From contig CM064426.1 in the NCBI GenBank assembly GCA_032690845.1, positions 69,676,403-69,740,402 of the forward strand: 64,000 bases of DNA. Reading direction: 5' to 3'. Shown in pieces: positions 45,847-56,420 of this stretch. Position numbers and translations under genes: made by a program. A model generated the notes under the pieces. The model saw only the letters and a list, made by a program, of their open reading frames with translations. It made no database searches and was not told where the DNA came from. Numbering within the stretch: position 1 is the first letter of the stretch; every line of letters begins with the position of its first letter. The DNA is from Eleusine coracana subsp. coracana (taxonomy: Eukaryota > Streptophyta > Magnoliopsida > Poales > Poaceae).

Positions 45847-46025
45847 TGTTAGACATGTAGTTTTGGGCCTTAACTGTATGTGGGTTTAGCATGTATGTTT
45901 GGGCCTTGTGCTCATGCACGGCCATGCAACGTGACATTGCTAGGGCTTGCCATATCCTGCGGCTCCCCGTATATATGTATACTACTATTTATAATCAAAG
46001 GCATCATCATATTATTTACCTAACA
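45847..46025 (+). repeat. Copia-3 3' LTR
   Basis: 179 bp. Differences from the 5' LTR are concentrated in its second half and are almost all C-to-T or G-to-A type. Confidence 0.9.
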
Positions 46026-46832
46026 AATGAACCACATTTTGTTATCCCTTTTCCCATCGATGATCCACCCCTACCCCCGCCACCCGCCTTCCCTTCCCCT
46101 TCCTGCCCATGACGACCTCTCGTTCCTCTCTCGTGACACCCACGACCTCTAGTTCGCTAATGGCTCCAGCTCTCGCAACGAGGTCACCGCCTTTGCCTCG
46201 GACGACGTCACATGACTGTGAGGCCAACCCCGCCTCCTCTTAGCCTTGACGACTGCTCAGCTCATCCGTGCTGTCTAACGCCAGAACTAAAGCAGCGCCG
46301 GTCGGGCGTGGTGGTGCTGGAGCAGGAGCAGGACGGGCGGGGCAATGTTGCCAGAGCACGGGAGCAGGAGGATGGAAGAGTGGAGGATCAAAGAAACTCT
46401 AAGAAGGAAAGAGTCGCTGACAACCCGGTCTTACCCTTTCGGAAAAATAGGATCTTGGGCTCTATTTGCCACTAGATAGAGCATCGCTTTTTGGAGGCCC
46501 GTGTTTTAATTTTCAGGCAGACCTCCAAATGGAGTTTGGGGCTCCAATTTGTAGACCCTACTTGAGTTGCTCTTAGCTTATTGCTCTCTCATGAACGAAG
46601 CACCAAGTTCAAGGCCACTCCGAAGCATGCATCGTGGAAGTTGTTGGCTATGTCATCGTCAACGACCTCCTCTTCCACCTCTTAGATAGAGCTGGGTGTT
46701 CTGCGGCTCGAGTGGAGACCCGCAACCAAGACTGGAACCCACTGACACGGCTAGGCAACTGAAACAACTAAGGTGGGTCATGTGCTTATTGTTTTTAGCA
46801 GCATCTGTCAGTCGTGATAGACTTATGGTCGC
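46026..46832. other. Intergenic, no gene recognised
   Basis: C-rich up to about 46230, then mixed composition. Open frames are short and have no motif. 46480-46580 has GGAGG/CCTCC words that can pair locally. Confidence 0.4.
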
Positions 46833-47096
46833 TGTAACACCCTAGGGTCCAACACATCTGGCTGGACCCTGTTCAAATTTTGAGTGGACCCTCACACACT
46901 CAACACCCTATTTATGTTTTTTTTATTGATCCACGTAAAAGGGCTAACATAAGGTTGATGGTGATGAACAACCTAGTCTTATCTGTTTACCTTTCTCCCA
47001 CTAAACTAGAAAGGTGATATTAAATTTCCACCTACTTATACACTCAAATGCTCATGAACTAATATGGACCTAATCTCAATGGGTTGGAATGTTACA
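46833..47096. mobile_element. Small LTR-like unit, TGTAACACCC...TGTTACA
   Basis: 264 bp beginning TGTAACACCC and ending GGAATGTTACA, so the ends form an inverted repeat TGTAACA/TGTTACA. Flanking 5-mers GTCGC (46828-46832) and GTCCC (47097-47101) differ at one base, as expected for an old 5-bp duplication. No coding sequence. It may be a small solo LTR or TRIM-type LTR. The first ten bases equal those of the 3.4-kb solo LTR at 9807, but the interiors differ. Confidence 0.5.
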
Positions 47097-47794
47097 GTCC
47101 CCTTGACTACTTTCTGCTGGGTCCTCCACCAAATCACCCTCCCGTGCTCCAGCTCCTATATGGTGCCGCCGCGTTAGGTTTTGGAGTCACGCCCTGGCAT
47201 GTCGACCTCGTGCAGAACCAGCATTCTCGACGACAACATCTTGTGGAACAGTCTTCAGGAGCTCAGTCTTATAGTGTCTTGACTTTACTTCAGTTATAGG
47301 ATCAGATCAACCCAAGAGCAGCGAAAATCAATCTTGTAGTAGCTAGGCAGCTAGAAATCTAAACTTTGAGATCCGCGATCTCAAATCTACGGAATATATG
47401 TTTTTTGAATTAGTACCACTATACCACAGATCAATATTAACGACTTATCATTGGTCGGTAAAAGCACTTTTTATGTAGTACGTATTGGGTCAAATCAGTT
47501 ATATAAAAAAATCGACCGTGGTATAGTATACAAACCAGTTATATAAAAAAAGGTTTTCTACTGCAACATATACATGTCACAACTTGAGCAGCAGTCCATT
47601 TCGTAATTATGTAGCACGTTGTGGGCCAGGCATGCTTTGAATAAATTTGAATGGATAGCATATATTTAGATAGAAAAGACTATCTTCCAACCCATCGCGC
47701 TCGCAACCGAACTAAATTTGGATGAATGAATAGTATATTTAGCACGCGACCTTTATTGTGCAGCCACGCGCGGGCCTGGCCCATCAGGTATTCG
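47097..47794. other. Intergenic, no gene recognised
   Basis: No motif-bearing frame. Two copies of AGTTATATAAAAAAA (near 47497 and 47537) form a short direct repeat about 40 bp apart. Confidence 0.4.
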
Positions 47795-48067
47795 TAGCTA
47801 GCATAAATAGCACATACCACACTGAGTTCTTGGAGTCTAACTTGGGCTCATCTCCATCTAGGATATGGCGCTCAATTCTGGACGGCAGGGAGACACTTCA
47901 ACAAAGTCTGATCAAGTGCATTGGGACGGGAGAAAAGACCAACATATGGGATACAAATTGGCTCCTGTCGGGTAATGTACGGAGGCCGGTCCAATCTAAT
48001 CAGACCAATCCCCATCCCCCAACGGGTCTCTGAGTTGATAAATTTGACTACGTTTTCATGGGATTCA

Positions 48068-48381
48068 ACGAAAGGGTCTTTACCTCACTAGTAAGGTGTC
48101 CGAATAGCACCTCCTAGATCCCAGGTTCTATTCTTAGTGGTAGTGAATTTGTGATCTGGGTTAAAAAAATCTCCTCGCCTCTCCTCCACCAAAGTATTTG
48201 GTTAAGGCCTCGCCTTTGGAAGCAACGACACCCTTGGTAGCCTCGGCCCAGGTTCTCACAAGGCTGGTGGCCCCAATGTTAGAGGGGGAGGGGGTTCAGG
48301 GATTTTCTTAATCTACGTGAGAGGATCTTCTCCTTAAATACAATGCCCGGAGGCCGTCATACCCCCACAGGTCAAGTTTTT
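48068..48381 (+). mobile_element. tRNA-derived SINE, copy 1
   Basis: Flanked by the 15-bp duplication TTTTCATGGGATTCA (48053-48067 and 48382-48396). A B-box-like CCCAGGTTCTATTC lies near 48120-48133. The body shares with copy 2 the phrases GGGAGGGGGTTCAGGG and TCTTCTCCTTA, and both end in a T-rich tail (48377-48381 before the duplication). Pol III-type internal promoter and T tail are typical of grass SINEs. Confidence 0.82.
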
Positions 48382-48761
48382 TTTTCATGGGATTCAGATA
48401 AGCTCCAGTTTTTTTTCTCCTATGGACGTAGCAACAATCAGTAATGTTCCTCTATGTACTTGAGCTCAAGAGGATTTATGGGCACGGCACCATGAAAAAA
48501 ATGGTCTGTATACTATACGATCGGCCTATAGGATGTTGGTAAACAAGAAAGAGCAGACAAGGGCCGAATCAGGGAACCGGGCTGGTCGGTCAGACACCAA
48601 AGCGCATGCGGCAGAATGGACTGCCTTGTGGAAGATTAAAGTGCCATCAAAAGTGAGAGTATTCCTCTGGAGGTTGGCTCGCCATTCAATTCTGACAGCG
48701 GATTTACTACAACACAGATATATGGCTACACACAATTTGTGTGGTATCTGTGGACATATCG

Positions 48762-49025
48762 CGAACGAGCTGCTAGCTCGGTGGTAGCGCGCCCATCCGG
48801 GTTCGATCTCTGGGATCAAACTCTGGTGTCGCACCGTAGAAAAAAATCTTCTCATCCTCCCCAGGCCAAAGCATATGGTAAAGACTCGCATCATAGCTCA
48901 CACGGCCAGCTGAGTCCCTATGTATGGTTGGGGAGGGGGTTCAGGGGTTTTCTCGGCCTGCGTGAGAAGACTTCTTCTCCTTAGTAAAATGCCGTCCGGT
49001 GGCTTCTATGACAGGTCATTTTTTT
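48762..49025 (+). mobile_element. tRNA-derived SINE, copy 2
   Basis: Flanked by the exact 13-bp duplication TGTGGACATATCG (48749-48761 and 49026-49038). A-box-like AGCTCGGTGGTAGCGCG (48774-48790) and B-box-like CGGGTTCGATCTC (48797-48809) mark the tRNA-derived head. The tail phrases match copy 1, and the unit ends in a run of T. Removing it with one duplication restores the LINE frame from CGICGH into the following text. Confidence 0.87.
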
Positions 49026-50368
49026 TGTGGACATATCGACTCATGGAAGCACTCCCTTCTTGAGTGTAACATGGCTCGATGCGTCTGGGTCTTAGAAAAG
49101 AAGGAAACCCTGGAACACTTGTGTGCAACATAAGCAAATGGTGCAAGGAGCTGGTTGATGTCGGTTACAAGCTCGTTGATACAAGAGGAAATCATGAGGG
49201 TTATGGTTACGCTATGGGCGATTTGGCACGCCAAGAGAAAGGCCATCCACCAGGAATCTACCAGAGCCCTTTATCAACGCACAATTTCATATGTAGGTTT
49301 GTGGACGAGCTAGCGAAACCGCAGTCAACTCAGAAGCCAAGCGCGCCAATACAACAAAGGAGGCCCCGATGGATTCCCCCACCATCAGGACTCATGAAAA
49401 TCAATGTTGATGCGGGTTTGTCAAAGAATACTGCAACAGCTTCAGCTGCAGCTGTGGCGCGAGATGAGGCAGGGATGTTCCTTGGAGCCTCGGTACTAGT
49501 GCTCCAGGGTATCACTGATCCAGAGATCATGGAGGCAATAGCATGCAGTGAGGGTATGGCCCTAGCGAATGATCTTGGACTACAAAGGGTAAGGCTGGCA
49601 ACTGACAATATCAGTGTGACAAGGAGCCTGAAGAATGGAAGCCTCGGCATATACGGCCATGTAGTGCGAGAGATTAAAGTTAGAAGCAAAAGTTTTGACA
49701 GAGTGGAGTTTGTCCATGAAGGACATGCGTCAAACATCAACAATCATAACTTACCTAAGAGTGCCCTCTTCTCTACTTTGGGTAGGCATGTATGGATCAT
49801 CACACCACTTGATGGTGTCTGTAATAGTTACACCCCTTCAAGTTAAATAAAGAGGTGATGGTTTGCTCAAAAAAAAAAAAAACTTACATGCAAAGGAGCA
49901 AAGTGTAAGATCAAGAGCACCACGATGGATTCCACCACCACCGGACGTGCAAAGATCAATGTTGATACAGCGCCGTCGAAGAAGCTGAATGTCGCAGGTG
50001 TGGCAGTTGTTGCGCGTGATGATGCAGAAGGCTTCCAAGAAGCATCAGTAGTGGTGTTCTCCAAGAGATATTTGCTATTTTGCCCATGACAAGAGTGGAC
50101 TTCAGTAGAATGTCCACGTAAGATTAGACTTCTAAAAATTGCCCATTGAAACATGGACTCGTTGCTATATTGCTCATATCTCTTTTCTTAGACGAAATTG
50201 CCATTATCTTCTTTCTTCCTCCTCCCTCGCACAAGCACCGTGCCCCAGGCTGCCGCCAGCCCTTTAGCTCTGAACGTTGCCCGCCATCGCCATGTGGCCC
50301 CGGTCAAGGCAGCCGTGCCCAGTGGCACGCAGGCCTCCTCTGAGCCCTCCGCTACCCGCTCCCCCTCC

Positions 50369-53300
50369 CTAGGAAAAAAATTTCGGTAGGGAAAAAATAT
50401 CGGTGGTTGCCGATAAAAACGAAATTCCCGAAATTTCGGATTTAAATTCAAACAAATTTAAATTTTTTGAAAAAATGTGTTAGAAATTTAATAAAATCAT
50501 CACAGATCCATTAAATATCACAATTGTAAATATCAGGAATATAATAAGAGAAATATTCCACACGTTTAAGGTTTGCAACAAGTTAGATAGGTGATGTTCA
50601 ATTGGCCAAACAAAATAGCATCAGTCCGAATGCAAAGTCCCAAATGGTAAAGTCCATTTGTTAATACAGTCCCAATTACAGTTCTAATCAGACAAGCATA
50701 ATTGTCGAATGAACAGCCTTGCCATATCAAAATATGAACAAAACAAGCTGATGCAGCAATAAAGGGCACCATAGCTGCATCTTCTTCTAGACAGCTTAAA
50801 TCACTACAAAAATTACATGTGAAATATTCAAAGCATGGTCACTAAGTCAAATCACAATCCAATAATATTGTATGAAGCAGCTGCTGCACTGAGCTAACCT
50901 TTTAGAGTTCGTAGACACTCTTGAGATAAGTTCGCTTCTTCTTCCTAGTTGATTTTGGCCGGAGAGAACTTGGTTCCGCAACAACACCTACAATGCCGAA
51001 TATTAGTGCATCACTATATGTTTTGCACCAGTATATTTACCATAGAAGTACGGGTGAGGTACCTTCACCACCATTGTTGGAACCACTGCCACTACCTTGA
51101 ACACCATCACAGGCTGTAATATCACGAGATCCTTCACCACCAGAAGTAGCATCACATTTGAGACAACAATAATTTCAGTCAATAAAATTATATGTCAGTG
51201 ACAATAAATTAGAGCTGAGGCTAATCTAAACTCACCATCACTTTGATTATCAGAACTGTCATCCCCTGAATCAACATAAACCGGACTACCAGATGGAGCA
51301 GAATCTGATCTATTGTCATCTACAAAATCTTCTTCTTCTTCCTCCCATTCGCCTTTTCTTTTCTTACCACCCTTTTTGCCAAAACAAAGTTTCCTCTTAA
51401 ACACAGCGACCTCTTCCACCTCCATCTCTAACACCTCAATGAGAAAGGAGCCAGGTGTAGTCCAATCATCATCATCCACATCATATTCATCGAGAGTCGG
51501 TGTAGACCCACTCATGGAGCTGCAAAGCCACTCCATGATTGGGTTGCCTTCATCATACAAAGCAACATCCATCATCATACCATAAACATCTGTGTGATTT
51601 TCTTGACGGTTTTGCCAATCAGCTTCAAATTGTTGGATACATAGCTTGAGGTTATAGTGCACATAAACCAACTTGTGCAGCTTCTCGTATCCGATCCGAT
51701 TTCTCAGTTTGGTATGAACCAAAGCAAATGTACTCCAGTTTCGTTCACATCCACTAGACGACAAGCATTGTGAAACAATGTGTTTTGCAAGTTTCTGTAG
51801 TTCTTTACACTGCCCTCCATATGAATTCCACCAATCAGCTGTAATGACAAAAAGAATAACTATCAGTACAAGGACAGTATAAAACAAAGCAGACTGATTT
51901 TGTCATTGACCATATATGTACCTGCACTCATATTGCCTCGAAGGGCTGAAAATCGAGCCTCTGGTGTTCCAAATAATCCCTTCTGTTTGCTGAAAAACAT
52001 AAATTGGTCAATTGCAGCTGATGCCTCTAAAGGTTATGGTTGTAGAAGAATCTGCATATTCTCTTCGCACTGTCCACTACTTCTGCAACCTCATCAAAGC
52101 GTCCTATGTCCTTCAACATCAGATTGATAGTATGAGCTGCACATGGCTGCCAAGTGATATGTGGGAACTCATCAGTCAGTTGCTTGCATGCTTTCTTGTA
52201 GTTGGAACCATTATCTGTCACAAGCTGCACAACAAACTCTTCTCCAATCTCCTCAACAATCACTTCTCTTATACAACCACGAATAAATTCTGCATTTTGG
52301 ACACGATCAGTTGCATTGACGGACTTATGAAAGAACATGCGTCCATTGCAAAATACCATGAAATTAATAATGCACATCATGGTAGGTCCTGTCCATGAAT
52401 CACACATAATTGTAACACCAAATTGTGCCCAATTTCCCTTGAACTCAGCCATGTGGGCCTGCAAGTCATCATGGTTCATCTCTAGGTATGGACCATCTAT
52501 TTCTCTTCCCCATGGAATAGGAACTTCACCAAGTTGTTGAGCTAATTTAATAGCTGCTCGAAAATATGGGCAATCTGCTTTCTTGCCAGGTATGTCATTA
52601 GCATGGAACCACTTTGACAAAGCTTTCCCAAGTCTCACTTTAGCATCTCCCTGGAGCATAATGTCTACCCTAGGCTGTGACGGTGACATACTACGTGCCA
52701 AATCTATATCAAAAGGAGCTTGTGAAACACTTGGACTACGATAGAATCTGTCCATTCTAGTTTGATCACCAGAGCAACTTCCATTGCCACTTGCCTTACC
52801 TACAGAAGGAGAACTTCCACTTGCTCTATTGAAAGGTGGTGAGCTAGAACCTTGGAAGCCTATGTCCCTCAATGATTCCCTTATTGCCATCCGAATCTGC
52901 CCCGCTTCATCAGGAGGAATATTAGCCCTTCTAGCTGTTCCATACGTTTCATCCATAATTGCCTTTTCAACATAGAGACGATGCTCATTAGTATCCAGTT
53001 TCTTTCTTCTACCTGATGCCACTAAGTTCAACATTACATCCCTAACATTACGTGGCACATTTGAGCACGACACCACATCTCCTGGTATTCCGGCCAAATG
53101 ATTCCTTAAACGGGTTGCACCTCCACTATCCCTTGCAACAGAGCAATAACCACACTTGAATCCATTAGCTTTCCACCTCTGACCATGTGTCCATGGTTTA
53201 TTAATAGGTCCTCGTATTTTTACAGAAGTCCCTACAATTAAATAGAACAATAAAATGGAATGAAAGATGCATATGAATATCAGTCTGCTATTTGAACAAT

Positions 53301-54198
53301 AAAACAAAAAAAGTGCATACTTGGTAATCATCTTACTAGCAGTAAGCCAATAACTACTAGCAGTAGCAGTAAGCCAATTTTGTAGACTGTTACAACACAT
53401 CGAGCATCATTTTACTAGCAGTAAGCCAATAACTACTTTAAAGAAAACTAATTCTGATATTCAACTAAAACTTACTAGTATCATCTTACTAGCAGTAGCA
53501 CCAATTTTGCAGACTGTTATAATACATACCGCTAATGCACAATATCATTGTTACACTATTGGTTTAGCAGGAGCCATGCTCACCTGATCGAGTTACGACA
53601 GTTGTAGACTTGCTCCTGTCATCGACACCATTGGACAACCCACTGCCGCCGGCACCACAGGACAACCGGCCAGCACCACCACCATGAGCTACCTCCTTCC
53701 CCTTCGCCTTGGTCCTGCATTGGTGCTCCTGCTCCTCCTGGGTCGCAGCCCCTCTGACTCGACGACCACCAGCACCTCCATCGTCTTCCATGGCTGTCAT
53801 TGTAGGTCCAGCGACACGCCTGTTTGCCCAGCCCCGAGAGATGAAGAAGAGGAGGGAAAGCAGAAGGAGGGAAGGCCGGGGTCGCTGCGATTGGGATGGA
53901 CGAGGTTGGGTGGCTGGCGGCGTCCGGCGTCCAGGGAGCTTGGCCGCCGCCGCTGTTTCTCTGGACAGGGTGGGGAACGAATGAAATTTTGGAGGATTTA
54001 GGGATTTGGGGGAGGTAAAGAGGGCTGGAGGCCTTGGCGAGCGGGAATTTGGGCTTGTGGCGGGCTGTCACGCGCGGGTGCGCAGGATCGCCAAATTTGG
54101 CTGAAATTTTTTGACCGATACGTTTTTTTATCGGGACCCACCAGTAAAGACGAAATTTCGGAAATTTCGGCGAAATTTCGACGAAATTTTTTTCCTAG
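50369..54198 (-). mobile_element. hAT transposon, internally deleted
   Basis: The ends CTAGGAAAAAAATTTCG and CGAAATTTTTTTCCTAG form a perfect 17-bp terminal inverted repeat. The flanks carry the exact 8-bp duplication CCCCCTCC (50361-50368 and 54199-54206), the hAT signature. Subterminal DNA is rich in CGAAATTTCG-type words, likely transposase binding sites by analogy with other hAT elements. It holds one minus-strand transposase gene that lacks its middle section. Confidence 0.92.
50902..53800 (-). pseudogene. hAT transposase gene (BED finger, DUF659, hAT dimerisation), core deleted
   Basis: Start at 53800. Exon 1 ends at 53584 (CAG/GTGAGC) and joins in phase to exon 2 at 53231. Exon 2 holds a BED-type finger (FKCGYC...RLRNHL) and the DUF659 region, with the hAT Asp motifs CDSWTG (about 52414) and VTDNGSN (about 52225). 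The frame stops at 52027 after FFYNHNL. The next segment (EASAAIDQF..., about 52025-51919) belongs far downstream in intact relatives, so roughly 200 residues are missing. Then come the dimerisation exon (ADWWNSYGG, CERNWSTF, from about 51838) and short basic exons, with donors near 51234 and 51061, ending KSVYEL-stop at 50902. The enzyme would cut and rejoin element ends in the nucleus; this copy cannot. Confidence 0.82.
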
Positions 54199-55216
54199 CC
54201 CCCTCCCCTTTCGCCGCATCGTCAGCGCCCTTCCTTCGCCACCGCCGCTCCTCCGTCTGCACCCTTCGTCGCGGCAGCTGTGCTCACTTGCAGTCTGGAG
54301 CTGACGGCTTTGAACGCCGACCAAGAGGCAACTTGGCGCCAGCCTTCGCCAGCGTGTGTGGACCCCGGTGGCTGGCGACGAGCACGGGTGGGAGGGGCTC
54401 CGACAGTGCGGGGAGGTAGGGCCGTGGCGGGTGGCGGCTCGCATGGGCGGGCAGGGCTCTAGTGGCGCATGTAGGCAGGGGCGGCTGACGGAAAGCACAA
54501 GCGGAAGGGCTCCTGCTGTGCGGGGAGGTGGAGCCGGTCGGCGGCGAGCGCGGGGAGGCGGGGCAGCGGCGTCCAATAGCGAGCATGGGTGGGGCAGAGC
54601 TGTGGCGGTGAACATGGGTAGGCGAGGCAAAGCTGGAGAAAGAAAAGAGGATAAGTTCGTCCAAAGAATTACTTGTGGGCCTTTTACTGGTGAGTCCCCG
54701 TTTTGATGCGCATTATACCGATGAGTCTATATTTCGGTGGGCATTTTAAAGAGACCCAATGTTATGTGGATATTTAGGTGAAGCTCACTCTTATCATGGG
54801 CAAAATAGCAAATATCTCGATCCCAAAGCATCTCTGATCCAGAGATGATAGAGGCATTGGCATGCAGAGAAGGAATGTCTCTTGCAGCTGATTTGATGTT
54901 ACAACAGCTCAGGCTAGCGACGGATTGCTCCGATGTGGTACAGAGCATGCGGGGTGACGGTTTGGGTCCCTACGGTTATAATGTTAAGGAGATCAAAGCA
55001 CAGAAGACAGGCTTCTCGAAAGTTGAGATTGTCCACGAAATGCGAGAATCAAACAGAAATGCCCATGGGCATGGGCTCGCTAAAAGTTCAGTGTATAAAC
55101 CACTAGGACTTCATCTTTGGCTGATTACTCCACCAGATGGAATATGTACCAATGTAACATCATTTGCTTTATTAAGGAGAGGTACCTTAGCTAAAAAACA
55201 TAGTACATGCAAAGGA

Positions 55217-56411
55217 AAAGGATTGATATTAAATATTTCATCCAAAAATTTTAAAATGTCATTACTATCTCATATAAGTCTGTTTTTGAATTTGTTTGTA
55301 CCGTTGTGTTCTGCATGACGAGCTGAGCAAAACAAAGTCACTTGTATATTTTTTAATGATTTCTTATAACTTAAGTTGGTACTATACGTATAACATAAGT
55401 TGCTATATAGAATTTAATATTAAATGAAGAGCACACTATAAGTTTCTACTGTACATATAGCATGTTTTTAATACACAAAATGTATAGTAAAAGAGAAAAA
55501 TTGCTGTAGTCTATATATGAAATTGCATTAAATTACTACCACATGTACGCACAAAGAAAGTCATTCTAGAATTCAAAATTCGTCCCATAAAATATTTTAT
55601 TCTCATTTTTATATTATATCTCTACGTCTCTTGATTATCCCTTCTCATTATAATTTCAAATATTTTGCCCCTTGTTAATTCTTGTACCAACTTCTAAAAT
55701 ATAATTAATTCTGTTTTTGACATATCAAGTATTAAGTATAAAGTCGCTATCAAAATAAAGTTGGAGCAAATTTTGCAAAAAATACATTTAGTAGAAAATT
55801 CTGTTGCAAGTTCGGTAGCCATTTCTGCAGGCAAATATTTTTTTTACTAAGAAGTAACAAATTATGTTTTAAGACTACTAGCAACGTACATATAGATAGT
55901 ATCACTATAATTTTAAAAGTTTTAAAAATATATCAAATGTGATAAAATAGTATAACTTAGACTTGTTAGCGAATTTAATTGATACATCAGTAGAAAGTTA
56001 TATATAAAGGCAATTGATCGAGTTTATCTTCTAGATTACATTTTATCCATCACATGAGATTGTCATATTGCCCAGGCAGATTTCCTTTGCAGGGTTTGAA
56101 ACTAATAAACCCTTAATGATTATATGCTTTGATAAGAGTCCATATCAATGGTCATATTTTTTCAAAAGTTTTTAGGATTTTTCATTGATTAACATGAAGG
56201 TCTAAAAAGAACCTTCCATCACTTACAAGATATGATGGCCTTTTAAATGCTTCCATCAAAACCGTAAAATATGTTTTGTCACAAATTTTGGCCTTTGCCT
56301 TTTATTTCCATGGTAGATACTGGATCTATTAATATAATATTCTTGTCGTCTATATTATTTGTTAATTCTTGGGTTCTATTATGCTAATGCAGGCTTTTAT
56401 GTCATTGGCAG
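55217..56411. other. AT-rich flank upstream of the kinase gene
   Basis: No ORF with a motif and no element ends seen. It is the likely promoter region of the kinase gene. I cannot fix a TATA box or transcription start. The stretch just before 56412 ends in TTGGCAG, which could be a splice acceptor, so an untranslated or short upstream exon is possible. Confidence 0.4.
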
Positions 56412-56420
56412 GCATTCAAC

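Larger units (their letters stand above)
40552..46025 (+). mobile_element. Copia-3: Hopscotch/Retrofit-type Copia element
   Basis: Complete 5474-bp element with 179-bp LTRs (40552-40730 and 45847-46025) beginning TGTTAGACAT and ending CCTAACA. Flanking 5-mers are AATGG and AATGA, a one-mismatch duplication. The primer-binding site (TGGTAATCAGAGG) starts at 40731. Gag, integrase, RT and RNase H follow in Copia order on the plus strand. Short LTRs and the RNase H phrasing fit the Hopscotch/Retrofit (Ale) lineage. I count about 11 differences in 179 LTR positions (about 6%), ten of them transitions. In-frame stops and a frameshift show it is dead. Confidence 0.92.
47795..49882 (+). mobile_element. 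5'-truncated LINE with two SINE insertions
   Basis: Conceptual ORF2 tail: SPSRIWRSILDGRE (47853-47894) and GEKTNIWDTNWL (47931-47965) are typical of plant L1 elements. Then a GLYTIRSAYR block near 48505-48536, a zf-RVT block KVPSKVRVFLWRLA (48639-48680) and C-x2-C (48739-48750), and finally an RNase H domain (49384-49740) with INVDAG, AIACSEGMALA and ATDN. The frame ends at 49844-49846, followed by a short 3' UTR and an A tract (49869-49882). Two SINEs interrupt it at 48068-48381 and 48762-49025. The 5' edge is approximate. Confidence 0.82.
50065..54818. mobile_element. Mutator-like TIR element carrying a hAT insertion
   Basis: The left end (GAGATATTTGCTATTTTGCC at 50065) is repeated in inverted form at the right end (54818), and pairing continues with scattered mismatches for about 100 bp on each side. 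Flanking 9-mers GTTCTCCAA and GATCCCAAA agree at six of nine positions, in line with a decayed 9-bp duplication as made by Mutator-like elements. Apart from the hAT copy its interior is GC-rich, without a transposase, so it is non-autonomous. A GC-rich interior of this kind can come from captured gene pieces, but I cannot name a source. Confidence 0.7.
49898..55203 (+). mobile_element. Second LINE fragment, opened by a Mutator-like element
   Basis: A 5'-truncated LINE consisting only of the RNase H tail of ORF2. It is flanked by the exact 13-bp duplication TACATGCAAAGGA (49885-49897 and 55204-55216). The left piece (49898-50064) has KINVDTA and VARDDAEGF; the right piece (54828-55203) has EALACREGMSLAADL, ATD and HGLAKS, ending in a short A-rich tail. 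It lies directly behind the A tail of the previous LINE. The two pieces are separated by the TIR element at 50065-54818. Confidence 0.85.

Noticed and set aside
48774..48809. tRNA gene from A-box and B-box words
   Set aside because: No full cloverleaf; the boxes belong to a SINE with its own target duplication.
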